Shown here one piece after another: positions 1 to 10,561 of a stretch of 64,000 nucleotides of DNA. The stretch lies in NCBI GenBank assembly GCA_025920705.1, contig JAPDLJ010000003.1, forward strand, positions 31,463 through 95,462, in the 5' to 3' direction. This DNA comes from Candidatus Jingweiarchaeum tengchongense (GTDB taxonomy: Archaea > Nanobdellota > Nanobdellia > Jingweiarchaeales > Jingweiarchaeaceae). The notes below the pieces were generated by a model, which had not been told where the DNA came from, did no database searches, and saw only the letters and a list, made by a program, of their open reading frames with translations. The position numbers and the translations under genes are program-made. The first letter of the stretch is position 1. Every line of letters starts with the position of its first letter.

Positions 1-3000
1 TTGCATAATGTGTAACAGTAACAGAGAAATTGAACGTCTCCCCCCATCCACCTGGATTTGGATTCACTTGTGCGGCACTTAAAACAACTGGGGTTCTGAG
101 GAAAAATGCATTTGTTTTTAAATCAGTACCATTATTGTAATAATCATTCCAAGAATTCATTGTTACATTAAACCATCCACCACTAATCGCCTCAGATGAG
201 TTCCAAGTACAATTATAATAACCATTACCATCATAAGTTACATTCCCGACACCTTTACAGTAATAGACATTACTTCCAGATTGTATTTTGAATTCTATCC
301 TGCTTTCTAAACCAGTCACAGGCTGATTGCAATCGTCCAAAACTCTTCCTCTAAACGTAATATTTTCTCCCTTTGTGTAATTTGCTGATCCATCCGGTAG
401 CACAATTTGATTTAAAAGATTACCATAGATCTCAATGTAAAAGTTCTCTGTTTGATTGTCTTTATAACATGAGGCTCCGGAAACTGTTACATTCCAATAT
501 TTTTTACCAGGTGTATATGAGCAATTTGGATTGAATTCACGGTAGTAATGTGTTTCATTCTTATACTCTTCATTTTCATTTTCCAACCAATACCCATTTG
601 CTTTCACCCGGAAATGTACATTTGAAAGATCAATAACATTTGTATAATTGTTTGTTACTAAGTCCCATATTTGGACCGTAAGATTTACCTTATTATTTTC
701 GCTTGAATCGCTCCTGTTCACTTGGCTATTGTTTCCACTTACATAATTAATCGAAATTGCTGATTTTGTTACATTGAAAGCAGTCTCAGATGTGGTTGCA
801 CTGAAACCAGTTACGCTACTTGCATTGAATTTAAAGTACCAATTATCTATGTTGTCACAACTGAAGTTCTTTTGATAAGAATAATCGAAATTGTTACAAT
901 TTACACAGGAAGTTGAGTTCTCTAGGAACCAATTATAAGTTGTGTTCTTTAACCATAGCATGATTGTTACATTTTGATTGTCTTCGGATGTTACAATTAG
1001 AGAGAAATTGAATGGTTTTATTTCCCAGCTTCCTTCTGGATGGGGCTGGACTTGTGGATTAGTTAGACTAATATTACTCGCTAGGAAAAATGCATTTAAA
1101 ATGTTCTTTGTTCCGTTCCAATATTTATTCCCATTTTCACCCTTACCAAATGCAATCATTGTGACATTGTACCAACCATATGGGAAACTCGAATTTGTTT
1201 CAATTTGACATGAGAAACCAGTTGTGGTTATACAAGTTCCATAAACATTTCCATTTTGCATCATTCTGAACTCTAAACCAAATTTGCTTGGATCAGTTTG
1301 TGTAACAGAACAATCATCGATCACGCTTCCAGAAAATGCAATTGTTTGTCCTCTAGTGAAGTTTTGATTGAACGATTGAATCGTTGAATTGCTTAAATCA
1401 CCCATAAGCCAAAATAGAAGTGCATTGTATGGTGATGGTTCGGTTAAATTGTTATTGTAATAACTTGAATCAATTGCTCCACCTTTCCAATAATTCTGCC
1501 CAAGATAAAAGTTATTTGCAGTTGGGCACCAATCACTTAATGTCATTGTTTGTGTCATGTAACCGCTCTCATTCACAACTGGTGATTGGGGATAATATGT
1601 CTTATAAGTTGTATTGCTTCCGAATTGAGAAATTTGGATGAAACCTTTACCAAATTCTAGAAGTGTCGCAGGTGTTTGATTGTCACGATCATATATTTCT
1701 AATGTGAAATTGTAAGGTGTACTCCTGTTTATGTTTTCATTCCAGCTCGGAGTGATATTTATTACATCGATATCATCTTTCTCAACTTTAAAATTGTATC
1801 CACCAATTTCAGTACTACCATCAACATTGGTTGCATTGAATTTAAAGTACCAATTATCACTTATGTTAAGATGTGAGTAATCATAACTGAAATTGGCTTG
1901 CGTCCAGCTAGCACAATTTACACATTCCCAACTCCCAATTAAATTGTAATCCTCTACTCCTTTTTTATGCCATGCATAAACAGTAACATTCCTACCGAAT
2001 CTATCTTTGACCATCACAGAGAAATTGAATTGTTCCCCCCATCCACCAGTTGTTAGAGATGGATTTCCATTTACGTAGAGCGTTGCATTTTCCAAAAGTG
2101 GAGCATAACTATATTCTTTCACCTTCATGAACAAATGCTGGGTCTCATTAAACAAGAGTCCATATAACCAAGTGTAATAAATTTTTGTTATATTCGATGT
2201 TGTATTTGCACCATAAGTACCCGTTGCATAGGAATGTAAGTACAATGGGTGTTGCAATTGCCTGAATCTCCAACTTTGATCTTCGGTGAGGTTATATATT
2301 GTTTCGTATTCAAAGTAAATGCTTCCAAAAAAGTTTCTCTCAAAGAAAAGTGATTCTACATTATCATCAGTTTCAGTTTTTATTGAAAGTTCAGAAATTG
2401 TGAGATTTTCACCTGTCGCATTGAATGTGAAGTTTATACCACCATTAATGATTCTCTGGTAATTTTTATTGGGTGATTGCAATGTGTGGTAGATTGTTTT
2501 ATCACATGAGGCACCTGAGCAAACATAGTTAGGATAGTCGGTATAATTTATTGTTCCCCTTGTATCTTTGATTGCGTATGGATTTAATACAATTCCACCT
2601 TCTGAACTGCAGTTTATTGTGAAATTCAGATAAGTTGTATTCCTTACATTGAGGTTACTCAAATTCCATTCAATTGTTCTTGTGCTCGAATTCCAGCTTC
2701 CATTCCAAACTTGGGTTACATCACAAATTCCAGGAATTGGTAAATAAATCGTCCAATTGTTCGCTTGTGTGTCTCCAATGTTCCTCACGATTAAACTAGC
2801 ATTATAAGTATAATTTGGTTGCAAACTTCTCGGCTCATTCCAGGGAAAGTCAGGAAGCTGCCATAAAGCAAGATCGAATTCTATATGACTCTCATTTGTG
2901 TAATTTGCCGTTTGCAAATGATGGAACTCATGCGGCTCATCCCAATCCACATTCTCATAGTTTAAATTCCACTTCATATTTCCTGTAGCTCCAATTGTCG

Positions 3001-6000
3001 TCGGAGCTTTTACTTGATAAGTAGCTACTCCATACTCATTCACATCAAAACCAGCAATTTGCCATATCACAAGATTGTTTTCCAAATCAACTGAGGAATT
3101 GAAATTCAATCCACCCAGCAAATTTGGATTTGCTGGTGTCCATCCAGGTTTTATCTCTTCTTTAAGTATCACATTTCCATTTATCGGTGCACATCCTTTG
3201 TTATGCAGTACTAGTGCACTTTCGAAAACACCATTCGGATAAACCCTTGTTGGTGTTTCCCTTATTACTTCGATCACAGAATGGTTTGCGTTACTCACAT
3301 TCAATTGGTAAAGTTTAGTAATGTTGAACTCTAAAAACTCCTGCAAATAGGAAATCGAGACATTTATTGTTGCATTTTCTGCATTGTTAGGAGATGTGAT
3401 GTTAAATTCAAACTTAATGTCCTCTGGTGTGAAAATGACATACTCTAAATAACCAGGCGATACATCCCAACCAGGAGGCACGCTCACACTTACATTTATT
3501 ATTGTGTTTTCATCAGCATGGATCCCTTCTAATTCAACATTTAATGTTTCAGAAGTTCCGGGACACATTCTTGGATTGAGTGTTAGGTAAACTTGTTCAG
3601 GTATATTATAAAATCTCTCAAATCTGGTTGTCGAATTTCCATCGCTGAAATTCAAGGTTGTATTGACAACCAACATCTCGTGTGGCATATTCAGCGTGTT
3701 TACGAGAAATGTATAATTTATTAAGCTGTTTGGGGTCAAATTTAGATAAGTCGAATTTTCATAATAACTGACATTCCCATCCCAATTTGTTATGTTGATT
3801 GAAAGTAATGTGTCATTGTACCATTCATTGAATGGGTTTTTGATCGAAATGACCATATTAACCGTGTCATCACTTCTTAAATAAGTGACATCAGTTACTA
3901 CGACTCTTTCTATCATGTAAATCGATGCATTCACATAATCAATCATCAATGGCTCCGGACCATAATTTCGAAGTTGTAAGCCACAAGAACCATTGTTAAA
4001 AAGGCCAACATCCGGACCAAGTGGTCCAAGGGGCTTCATTGTGATATTTTCAGTCACAATCTGTGTGCTTGCAACCGTGAACCATTCTTTCTTTCCGTAG
4101 CCAATGATAACAGCATTGGCAGTACCATTCAATGCTTCCCAGAAGATTTTTATGTCTGCTACTCTTGGCTCAATTGCACCACAATCCCATTCAAGCAATA
4201 TACTTTCTCCAGGATCAACTTTTGCTTCAGCACTTTCATTATCAAAATCGTTACCAATCACCCCATCCAAAGAACAAACTTTGCTTGTAACATCTATCCC
4301 CTTTAATGTTAATCTGGCATTTGGACACCCAAGATACTTATAACCCCAGACAATTGGATTCACATATTCTGTGTCATCATTACCTAATGAGTTATTTACA
4401 TATATTGAAATACTAAAATTACCATAAGTTGTTGCATTGATTGTCCATTTTACTTTCTTTAGTTCTCCAACCCCAATTGAACCAATATATTTAGTTCTAT
4501 TATCTACCTGCCATTCTGAAGGGGCGTTCAATGTCACATAAACATCATTTGAAGTACTAACGAGGCTTGAAATCGTTGCATTTATTGTGAAGTTATTGTA
4601 TTGGAATACTTCAATCGGAGAAAGCGCTTCTACGATTGTTGGTTGTGGTTCACAACCAGTTACGTCGATCGTTATTGTGAAATTCTCACTTATGTTACTA
4701 TAGTAAGCACTGTCTTCACTAATCCATGCAAACCATTTCTGGGCTCCTGGATTAAAATTACAATTTGGTGTGAATGTCACTGTTGCTATTCCATTTGTAT
4801 CAGTTGTTGTTGAATTGACAAGATAATTGTATATTCCATCATAACTCACATTGAAATAAACAGTCGTAGCGGGTGTCAAATTGTAAGTGTCAGCAATCAA
4901 ATCCTTTACTCTTACTTTAAAAGTAGCTGCTTGTGTTAGATTCGCATAGCTATTGTTTCCAGAAACATATTCGATCGAAGTGTTATCTTTTTTGATTACA
5001 AAACTATCATAACCTGATGTTGATTCAGTAGCTAAACTGAACATGTAAAACCAAGTGCCAACATCTTGAGATGTAAAATTCTTGTACCAATACTTTGTTT
5101 GATTTATACAATCAGGATAACTACAATTCAAAGGTGTTTGATTCACACAATCTGAGCACTCAGTGAAACCAGTCGGAGAACCCTTTGCTAATAATAATTT
5201 TACTTCATATGAATCTGTATCTCCACTGCTTGATATAATAGAAAAATTCCAATTTTTATAACCCCAGCCTTGTGAGCTTGGAATCACACTTGGATTTTCC
5301 AATTTATAAATAGGGAAAAGATAGAATAATCCAGGAGAAATTAATCTATAACTCACATTTGAATAGTAATAATTTGCTTCTGCGTACATCGTGGTATTGT
5401 ACCATCCTTTTGGTGTGGTCACATTTGTATTCCAATCACAAGTATAAGCATTTGCACCTACTTGGCTTACTGGTGAGCACTCATAACCTGCTGTTGAATG
5501 ATTCGCATAGAACTTTACATTTGTGCTTAATGGATCTCCGCAATCATCCGTTGTAGCACCTAAGAAAGGAATTTTTTGCTCCTGCGTATAATTCGTTGAC
5601 CCATCTGGCTTTTGGAAATCCAAATTTATATCTCCAGTTACAAGAATGCTTAAATTGTAGTAATTTTCCGTTGAATTGTCCTCATAGCATGCTTGTCCAG
5701 AAATTACAGCTTTCCATTTTTGATTTCCCACTTGGTATTTCGGAGAACATTTCGCCTGGAAATAGTAATTGGCATATGCGGATGAATTTGTTGTATTGCT
5801 CGTACCAACATCGTATATAGATCCATCCAATGTTACATAGAAGGTAATCGGTAGATTTGTGATCAAAGTTCCATTTGCGTCTCTCACTCTTAATGCAAGT
5901 AATGTGGTCGTCTTTCCTCTTCTTGTTTCAGTGTTATTACCAATTACATCCTCAAAAATCGTCTTGTCTTTTGTTATCGTGAAAGTTTTCGTCGTTGAGT

Positions 6001-9000
6001 TCGTTGTTCCTGCATCATTCGTCGCATTGAATTTCGCAAATACTGTTGAACCAATATCCTCACAATCTGGATCGAATTCGAATGTGAAATTTGTCCATTG
6101 TCCTGTCCCAGAGCCAGGTGCTTGATATATCTGACAGTTTCCTACTTGTTTCCATGGTTCACTACCAGTCTTACTGAACCAGGCGCAAACGCTTACATTA
6201 TTCTCGGAATTACTTACTCTTACAGTAATATTAAAAGTGAAATTGAATCCCCAAGCACCAGATGAACTTCCTGTTTCATTCGATACAATTGTTGCATTCT
6301 CCATTTCAATTGAGGCAGGAGGAGCTAGCACTTGTACATCTTTACAATTAAAAACAATCGTTGAGTTTTCAGTTGCATTTGCTTTTATGCAAAATGTATA
6401 AGTCCCTGGTGTTGTCCCAGATGTGTTAACAATGTAAGTGTAATCAGTATGTGCATTTCTTGATTGTAACGGACCTATTGTTCCAAGGTAAGTAAGATTA
6501 CTAATTTCATTTGTGGAATTCCTAACTTCAAATTTGCCTGTATAGTTTATCTCAACAATTACATTACTTGCATTGCCAGGACCAGCATTATAAATTGTTG
6601 ATGAAATGTTGAAAACATCACCAGCATATATCGTACTTGGTATTGTCGTTGGCTTTGAAACGTTTAATGAGGCACCACACGAAGCTGAGAAAATGTATGG
6701 TTTATTATAGTATATCAATGTTCCATTTAAAGGTATTGCTTGGAATCTGAAAGTACCATTTGTTTGATATGTTACATTTAATGTGTAATTGTAATATTTT
6801 GAATAAGGCTTTCCATACGGAGATTGGAAATTTATATTATTGTCCCAGGTTATTTTTACTGAATCGTTTATCGTTGCAGGACTGCCTTCGCTTGACCATG
6901 TGTTTTGGAATATCAAATCTTGTGGATGCGTTACAGTTAAATTTTCCTTATTTTCAGTAAAGTTGAAATTGCTTCCTGGCTGGTTTCCTTTGTTGAAAAC
7001 TTGGAATGAAACATTGAAAGTACCGCACCCGAACGAGCTTGGAAAACCTATGAGCCACTGGGAAGAAGATGCATCATAATAATTTCTAATTGTTTTAATC
7101 CAAGGACCAAGAAGCGTTATTGTTCTCTTGTTTTTTGTCCACCACTCTCCCTTATTCCTTGCTGCTTCACCTAAGAGATTTTGATACCATGGTTTTCCTC
7201 CAGGTGCAAATTGAAGAATGCTTCCTATGGTTGTTTGTATGTTAGAAATCGTCACCAGACCACCTATCGTTGTTGATGTGGTGATGTAACCATTCGTAAA
7301 TGCACCAAGTCTAGACCATCTAATCCACCAACCCTCATACATAGAACCTACTGGATAACCTGGATCAGGTGTATATCCACCACTAAAACTATCTCTACTT
7401 ATATTGAAACCAGGAGGTATCCAAAGATCAATCACATACACATAACCAGCAGTTGCAGATCCTGTTCTTATCGCATATTGTATTGTTGCCGAGGAGCTCT
7501 CTCCAATTTCTGTAATGTTTAGGAATGGATCAGGAGAACCGGAATGTCCCGTAGCAGCATTAGCAGAGATAAATGTGTCCGTTTTTGTGATCGTTTGTGA
7601 GCTCTGAGTAACGGGATCTACCCAAACTACTTCTGTAACAAATTGACCATCTGCACTTGCCTCTTCTGGACCAACCCATTGGATTGTTGCATTGAAGCAT
7701 GAAGATGTTGGTATTTCTCTATTTAACCATTGAACTAGACTTGCAGTTATTGTATTCGCGCTTGGTCCTTCTATAATTGTTGGTGCTGTTGATGGTGATT
7801 GGCCAGAAGGATATACAGTAATATTAACTGTTAAGTTATAATCACCAAAATTACATACACTTAGTCTTTGGTAATTCCTACTACCACTATCACCTGTTCC
7901 TCTATTTGGATAAGTGGTAAATATGATAAGTGGAGCAAGGTTGCCTTCTTCGGATTGATAAATATCAAATGTTTTTGTATAAGTAAGAGTTGGTCGATTA
8001 GTTTGATTTATTTCAACTTTTAAAGTATAAGTTTTTTGAGGAATATCCTCTGGAACTTCAAATCTCCAGGTTAAAATACTCTCATTCCAATATGGGATTG
8101 TACTCGTTGCTCCAATGGAAAATGGTTTAGTAGTGTTGTCCCAGAAAAACCAATCTAACTGTGTGTCACCATCCCACAAACTAACTGTAACATTTCCAGA
8201 AACACTCGCAGTGGTATTGTAATTCGCTAGAGGAACCGCGATGAAAGCAATATGTCCTCTTATTATTTTTTGGTCCTCACCAGTAGGAGAATAAATTTTT
8301 ATATCTCTGACCAGGTTTGCATTTGTACAGTTTATTACTCTGACCGTAAGGATATTCGTATTTTCTCTGAATGCACCAGGATAAACAGATGAGGTTAACT
8401 TGAGCTTATATGTACCTGTTGCTGCGTCATTTGTGATGTTTAAAAGTCTTGTCTCGAAATAACACGCATCAGCTACACCATTTGTACAAGTTAAAGCAGC
8501 GTTACTTAATTCATTAGATACTGAATGATCATTTGTATCCCCGCCCCAGTATGTCCAGCCAGCGTACGGTAAATTATTATATGTTGATGCACCTCCTGGA
8601 AGAAGTTGCAGTCTGAGAATCTGTGCTGACGATGCTGAGTCATAGGCAGCATCAACGACCTGTACGCTTACATTATAGTATTCTCCTCTACAAACAGTTA
8701 ATGTATCCGTTATATTACTTGTGTCTCTCCATCTCCAAGTCCATTTTACATAATAATAGAAAATTGTATCAACTGCGATACTCCATGGTCTCACTTCTTC
8801 AAAGCTCTTAGCTTCTGAATCTTGTATATAATCAATGTGTAATGGTCCAACTAAATAGAGCATCGGTGAGATTTGCGGCGTTTTATAAGTATATTCCAGA
8901 ATTACATTATCAGATGGATTTTCATATTCCCATAAAATGAATTTTCCGCTTTCATTCTGTATTACGATTCCATTGGTTTGTGTTATTATGAAGTCATCCG

Positions 9001-10429
9001 GTATCGGTTCAATTATTTTAACACTTGAAGCGTTGAGATATGGTTTAATGTATATTTTCATTTTTGTTGGTGGCTCTGGATATATCACTGTCTCAGATTC
9101 CCGAAGTATATCGAACTCAACACTTTCACGAACCTCAAAGATTGTTTCATAATCAGCATCGACGTCTTCCCAAATAGCTCTTGCATAAATTTTGTAAATA
9201 CCGATTTCTTCTGGATAATAAGTCAAGTTATAAGTTCCATCACCATTACTAATTATCCCATCATTTGTTGAGAATTCTTCTATTTTACCAGAAGGTGTTA
9301 TTATTTTTAATGAAATGGAAGCATCAGGTACTCGATGACCATATTTATTTAGTACGCCAACTATTATCTTAGTTTCTTCACCTACTAAATAAATCGATTT
9401 TGGTGTGTTTATATTTACCAAGCCAACGGAAAACTCACTCTCACTTAAAATTTTATCAAGAAGCATTAGTCTCAATTTGTATAAACCTGGTTTGAAATTT
9501 CTACTTGTATCTATCAAGAATTCTTTTCTTAATTCATTAAATCGAATCTGTGTTTCATTTCCTTCTGGATCAATTAGAATTACTCTTAATTTTCCGAGCC
9601 ATTTTGTTATGTTTTCATTTGTTAATATTTCAAAATTTATCTTTTCACCAATTTTAAAGGATTTTTTTGGCAGTTTAATTTCTATACGTTGTTCACCCAC
9701 TTGTACCTGTTCCTGTTCTAAGATGCTCTGATTTTTGCTTATTTCTGTTGTTGTATCTTGCCCAGTTGCTAACCCATTCTGCGTTTCACTTAAAGAAATA
9801 AAATTTATATGTTCAATCGTAGAGAAGTTTTCGGTACTTGCAACAAATGTGTATTCACCACTTTCATTCCAATTGGCAGTTATTGTGAAATTGAAAGTAT
9901 TTTCTGATAGATCCAGTTCTCTTTCAAACACACTCAAATTACTCGGAGAAATGATCTTTATTTTTATGATTGTTCCATTCGTTTCATTGACAATACCAAA
10001 AATAGTGAGATTTTCACCATAACTTAGATTAAGTTTATCTAAGATCACGATTTCCTGCCCACTTGATGGATTCAAGGCTTCACTAATATTAAGGATGCTG
10101 AATCCTGTAATACTTCCATTAAGAACGATTAAAGATTCACTGAGCACAATTGCGCCAAAAATTAAAATCAATAAAAATTTTATTTGAGATCTCACCTGGG
10201 ATTTTGCACTGAGCTTATTACTTTTGTAATTCATCTGTTCTTTCAAAAACCAAAGATGCCTGCCACTCGTGCTGATTCTATCAATCTTATCTTCTATCTG
10301 CATCTCTAGAAGTATTTCATGTACTCTATGCCAAGATATATTTAATTCCTCAGCAATTTCACCAGTACTTCTAGGGCTACTTCTTTTGAGAAGTTCCAGT
10401 ATTTTTTCCTTGATTTCTTTATGATTCAT
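1..10429 (-). CDS. Giant surface protein with N-terminal winged-helix domain and one membrane span (3' end outside window)
   Basis: One uninterrupted reading frame runs from an ATG at 10429 past base 1, so at least 3476 residues are present and the stop lies outside the window. I checked that the frame is the same near 10190, 4990 and 30. Residues about 3-62 read as a winged helix-turn-helix (LLKR..PRSTGEIAEELNIS). A basic linker, a membrane helix (about 85-103) and the motif ITGFS (about 107-111) follow. The rest is secreted beta-rich sequence full of N-x-S/T sequons, with at least five copies of a module containing WG..FNFSV and a later WYFKFNAT (around residues 1380, 1720, 2800, 3130 and 3450). 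The expected topology is cytoplasmic HTH and extracellular fibre. I do not recognise a family for the whole chain. A role in attachment and in membrane-tethered regulation is inference. A start at Met66 would remove the HTH but has no visible SD. Confidence 0.85.
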   Translation of the reverse strand, partial: MNHKEIKEKILELLKRSSPRSTGEIAEELNISWHRVHEILLEMQIEDKIDRISTSGRHLWFLKEQMNYKSNKLSAKSQVRSQIKFLLILIFGAIVLSESLIVLNGSITGFSILNISEALNPSSGQEIVILDKLNLSYGENLTIFGIVNETNGTIIKIKIISPSNLSVFERELDLSENTFNFTITANWNESGEYTFVASTENFSTIEHINFISLSETQNGLATGQDTTTEISKNQSILEQEQVQVGEQRIEIKLPKKSFKIGEKINFEILTNENITKWLGKLRVILIDPEGNETQIRFNELRKEFLIDTSRNFKPGLYKLRLMLLDKILSESEFSVGLVNINTPKSIYLVGEETKIIVGVLNKYGHRVPDASISLKIITPSGKIEEFSTNDGIISNGDGTYNLTYYPEEIGIYKIYARAIWEDVDADYETIFEVRESVEFDILRESETVIYPEPPTKMKIYIKPYLNASSVKIIEPIPDDFIITQTNGIVIQNESGKFILWEYENPSDNVILEYTYKTPQISPMLYLVGPLHIDYIQDSEAKSFEEVRPWSIAVDTIFYYYVKWTWRWRDTSNITDTLTVCRGEYYNVSVQVVDAAYDSASSAQILRLQLLPGGASTYNNLPYAGWTYWGGDTNDHSVSNELSNAALTCTNGVADACYFETRLLNITNDAATGTYKLKLTSSVYPGAFRENTNILTVRVINCTNANLVRDIKIYSPTGEDQKIIRGHIAFIAVPLANYNTTASVSGNVTVSLWDGDTQLDWFFWDNTTKPFSIGATSTIPYWNESILTWRFEVPEDIPQKTYTLKVEINQTNRPTLTYTKTFDIYQSEEGNLAPLIIFTTYPNRGTGDSGSRNYQRLSVCNFGDYNLTVNITVYPSGQSPSTAPTIIEGPSANTITASLVQWLNREIPTSSCFNATIQWVGPEEASADGQFVTEVVWVDPVTQSSQTITKTDTFISANAATGHSGSPDPFLNITEIGESSSATIQYAIRTGSATAGYVYVIDLWIPPGFNISRDSFSGGYTPDPGYPVGSMYEGWWIRWSRLGAFTNGYITTSTTIGGLVTISNIQTTIGSILQFAPGGKPWYQNLLGEAARNKGEWWTKNKRTITLLGPWIKTIRNYYDASSSQWLIGFPSSFGCGTFNVSFQVFNKGNQPGSNFNFTENKENLTVTHPQDLIFQNTWSSEGSPATINDSVKITWDNNINFQSPYGKPYSKYYNYTLNVTYQTNGTFRFQAIPLNGTLIYYNKPYIFSASCGASLNVSKPTTIPSTIYAGDVFNISSTIYNAGPGNASNVIVEINYTGKFEVRNSTNEISNLTYLGTIGPLQSRNAHTDYTYIVNTSGTTPGTYTFCIKANATENSTIVFNCKDVQVLAPPASIEMENATIVSNETGSSSGAWGFNFTFNITVRVSNSENNVSVCAWFSKTGSEPWKQVGNCQIYQAPGSGTGQWTNFTFEFDPDCEDIGSTVFAKFNATNDAGTTNSTTKTFTITKDKTIFEDVIGNNTETRRGKTTTLLALRVRDANGTLITNLPITFYVTLDGSIYDVGTSNTTNSSAYANYYFQAKCSPKYQVGNQKWKAVISGQACYEDNSTENYYNLSILVTGDINLDFQKPDGSTNYTQEQKIPFLGATTDDCGDPLSTNVKFYANHSTAGYECSPVSQVGANAYTCDWNTNVTTPKGWYNTTMYAEANYYYSNVSYRLISPGLFYLFPIYKLENPSVIPSSQGWGYKNWNFSIISSSGDTDSYEVKLLLAKGSPTGFTECSDCVNQTPLNCSYPDCINQTKYWYKNFTSQDVGTWFYMFSLATESTSGYDSFVIKKDNTSIEYVSGNNSYANLTQAATFKVRVKDLIADTYNLTPATTVYFNVSYDGIYNYLVNSTTTDTNGIATVTFTPNCNFNPGAQKWFAWISEDSAYYSNISENFTITIDVTGCEPQPTIVEALSPIEVFQYNNFTINATISSLVSTSNDVYVTLNAPSEWQVDNRTKYIGSIGVGELKKVKWTINATTYGNFSISIYVNNSLGNDDTEYVNPIVWGYKYLGCPNARLTLKGIDVTSKVCSLDGVIGNDFDNESAEAKVDPGESILLEWDCGAIEPRVADIKIFWEALNGTANAVIIGYGKKEWFTVASTQIVTENITMKPLGPLGPDVGLFNNGSCGLQLRNYGPEPLMIDYVNASIYMIERVVVTDVTYLRSDDTVNMVISIKNPFNEWYNDTLLSINITNWDGNVSYYENSTYLNLTPNSLINYTFLVNTLNMPHEMLVVNTTLNFSDGNSTTRFERFYNIPEQVYLTLNPRMCPGTSETLNVELEGIHADENTIINVSVSVPPGWDVSPGYLEYVIFTPEDIKFEFNITSPNNAENATINVSISYLQEFLEFNITKLYQLNVSNANHSVIEVIRETPTRVYPNGVFESALVLHNKGCAPINGNVILKEEIKPGWTPANPNLLGGLNFNSSVDLENNLVIWQIAGFDVNEYGVATYQVKAPTTIGATGNMKWNLNYENVDWDEPHEFHHLQTANYTNESHIEFDLALWQLPDFPWNEPRSLQPNYTYNASLIVRNIGDTQANNWTIYLPIPGICDVTQVWNGSWNSSTRTIEWNLSNLNVRNTTYLNFTINCSSEGGIVLNPYAIKDTRGTINYTDYPNYVCSGASCDKTIYHTLQSPNKNYQRIINGGINFTFNATGENLTISELSIKTETDDNVESLFFERNFFGSIYFEYETIYNLTEDQSWRFRQLQHPLYLHSYATGTYGANTTSNITKIYYTWLYGLLFNETQHLFMKVKEYSYAPLLENATLYVNGNPSLTTGGWGEQFNFSVMVKDRFGRNVTVYAWHKKGVEDYNLIGSWECVNCASWTQANFSYDYSHLNISDNWYFKFNATNVDGSTEIGGYNFKVEKDDIDVINITPSWNENINRSTPYNFTLEIYDRDNQTPATLLEFGKGFIQISQFGSNTTYKTYYPQSPVVNESGYMTQTMTLSDWCPTANNFYLGQNYWKGGAIDSSYYNNNLTEPSPYNALLFWLMGDLSNSTIQSFNQNFTRGQTIAFSGSVIDDCSVTQTDPSKFGLEFRMMQNGNVYGTCITTTGFSCQIETNSSFPYGWYNVTMIAFGKGENGNKYWNGTKNILNAFFLASNISLTNPQVQPHPEGSWEIKPFNFSLIVTSEDNQNVTIMLWLKNTTYNWFLENSTSCVNCNNFDYSYQKNFSCDNIDNWYFKFNASSVTGFSATTSETAFNVTKSAISINYVSGNNSQVNRSDSSENNKVNLTVQIWDLVTNNYTNVIDLSNVHFRVKANGYWLENENEEYKNETHYYREFNPNCSYTPGKKYWNVTVSGASCYKDNQTENFYIEIYGNLLNQIVLPDGSANYTKGENITFRGRVLDDCNQPVTGLESRIEFKIQSGSNVYYCKGVGNVTYDGNGYYNCTWNSSEAISGGWFNVTMNSWNDYYNNGTDLKTNAFFLRTPVVLSAAQVNPNPGGWGETFNFSVTVTHYA

Positions 10430-10510
10430 TAACTAGACCTTTTGCAGACTATCTGCTATAGGTCATTTTTCATTTTCCGTCCATCGTACGTAAAGTAATC
10501 TAAGAATTGG

Positions 10511-10522
10511 ATTATTTATAAG
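10511..10522 (-). promoter_or_regulatory. TATA box of the giant surface gene
   Basis: On the minus strand this reads CTTATAAATAAT, preceded by a purine-rich BRE-like stretch (GTAAAAG). It lies about 85 bases upstream of the ATG at 10429, leaving a leader of roughly 60 bases. It follows directly after a 32-bp palindrome. Confidence 0.5.
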
Positions 10523-10529
10523 CTTTTAC

Positions 10530-10561
10530 AAGTATTTGTACAAATATTTGTACAAATACTT
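10530..10561. repeat. Perfect 32-bp palindrome upstream of the giant gene (operator-like)
   Basis: The left 16 bases, aagtatttgtacaaat, are exactly mirrored by the right 16. Each half carries the smaller palindrome tttgtacaaa. The element abuts the BRE/TATA of the giant gene and overlaps the last codon of the preceding gene. Its dyad symmetry and position suggest a regulator site. It could also form a weak hairpin at the 3' end of the upstream transcript. Confidence 0.6.
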
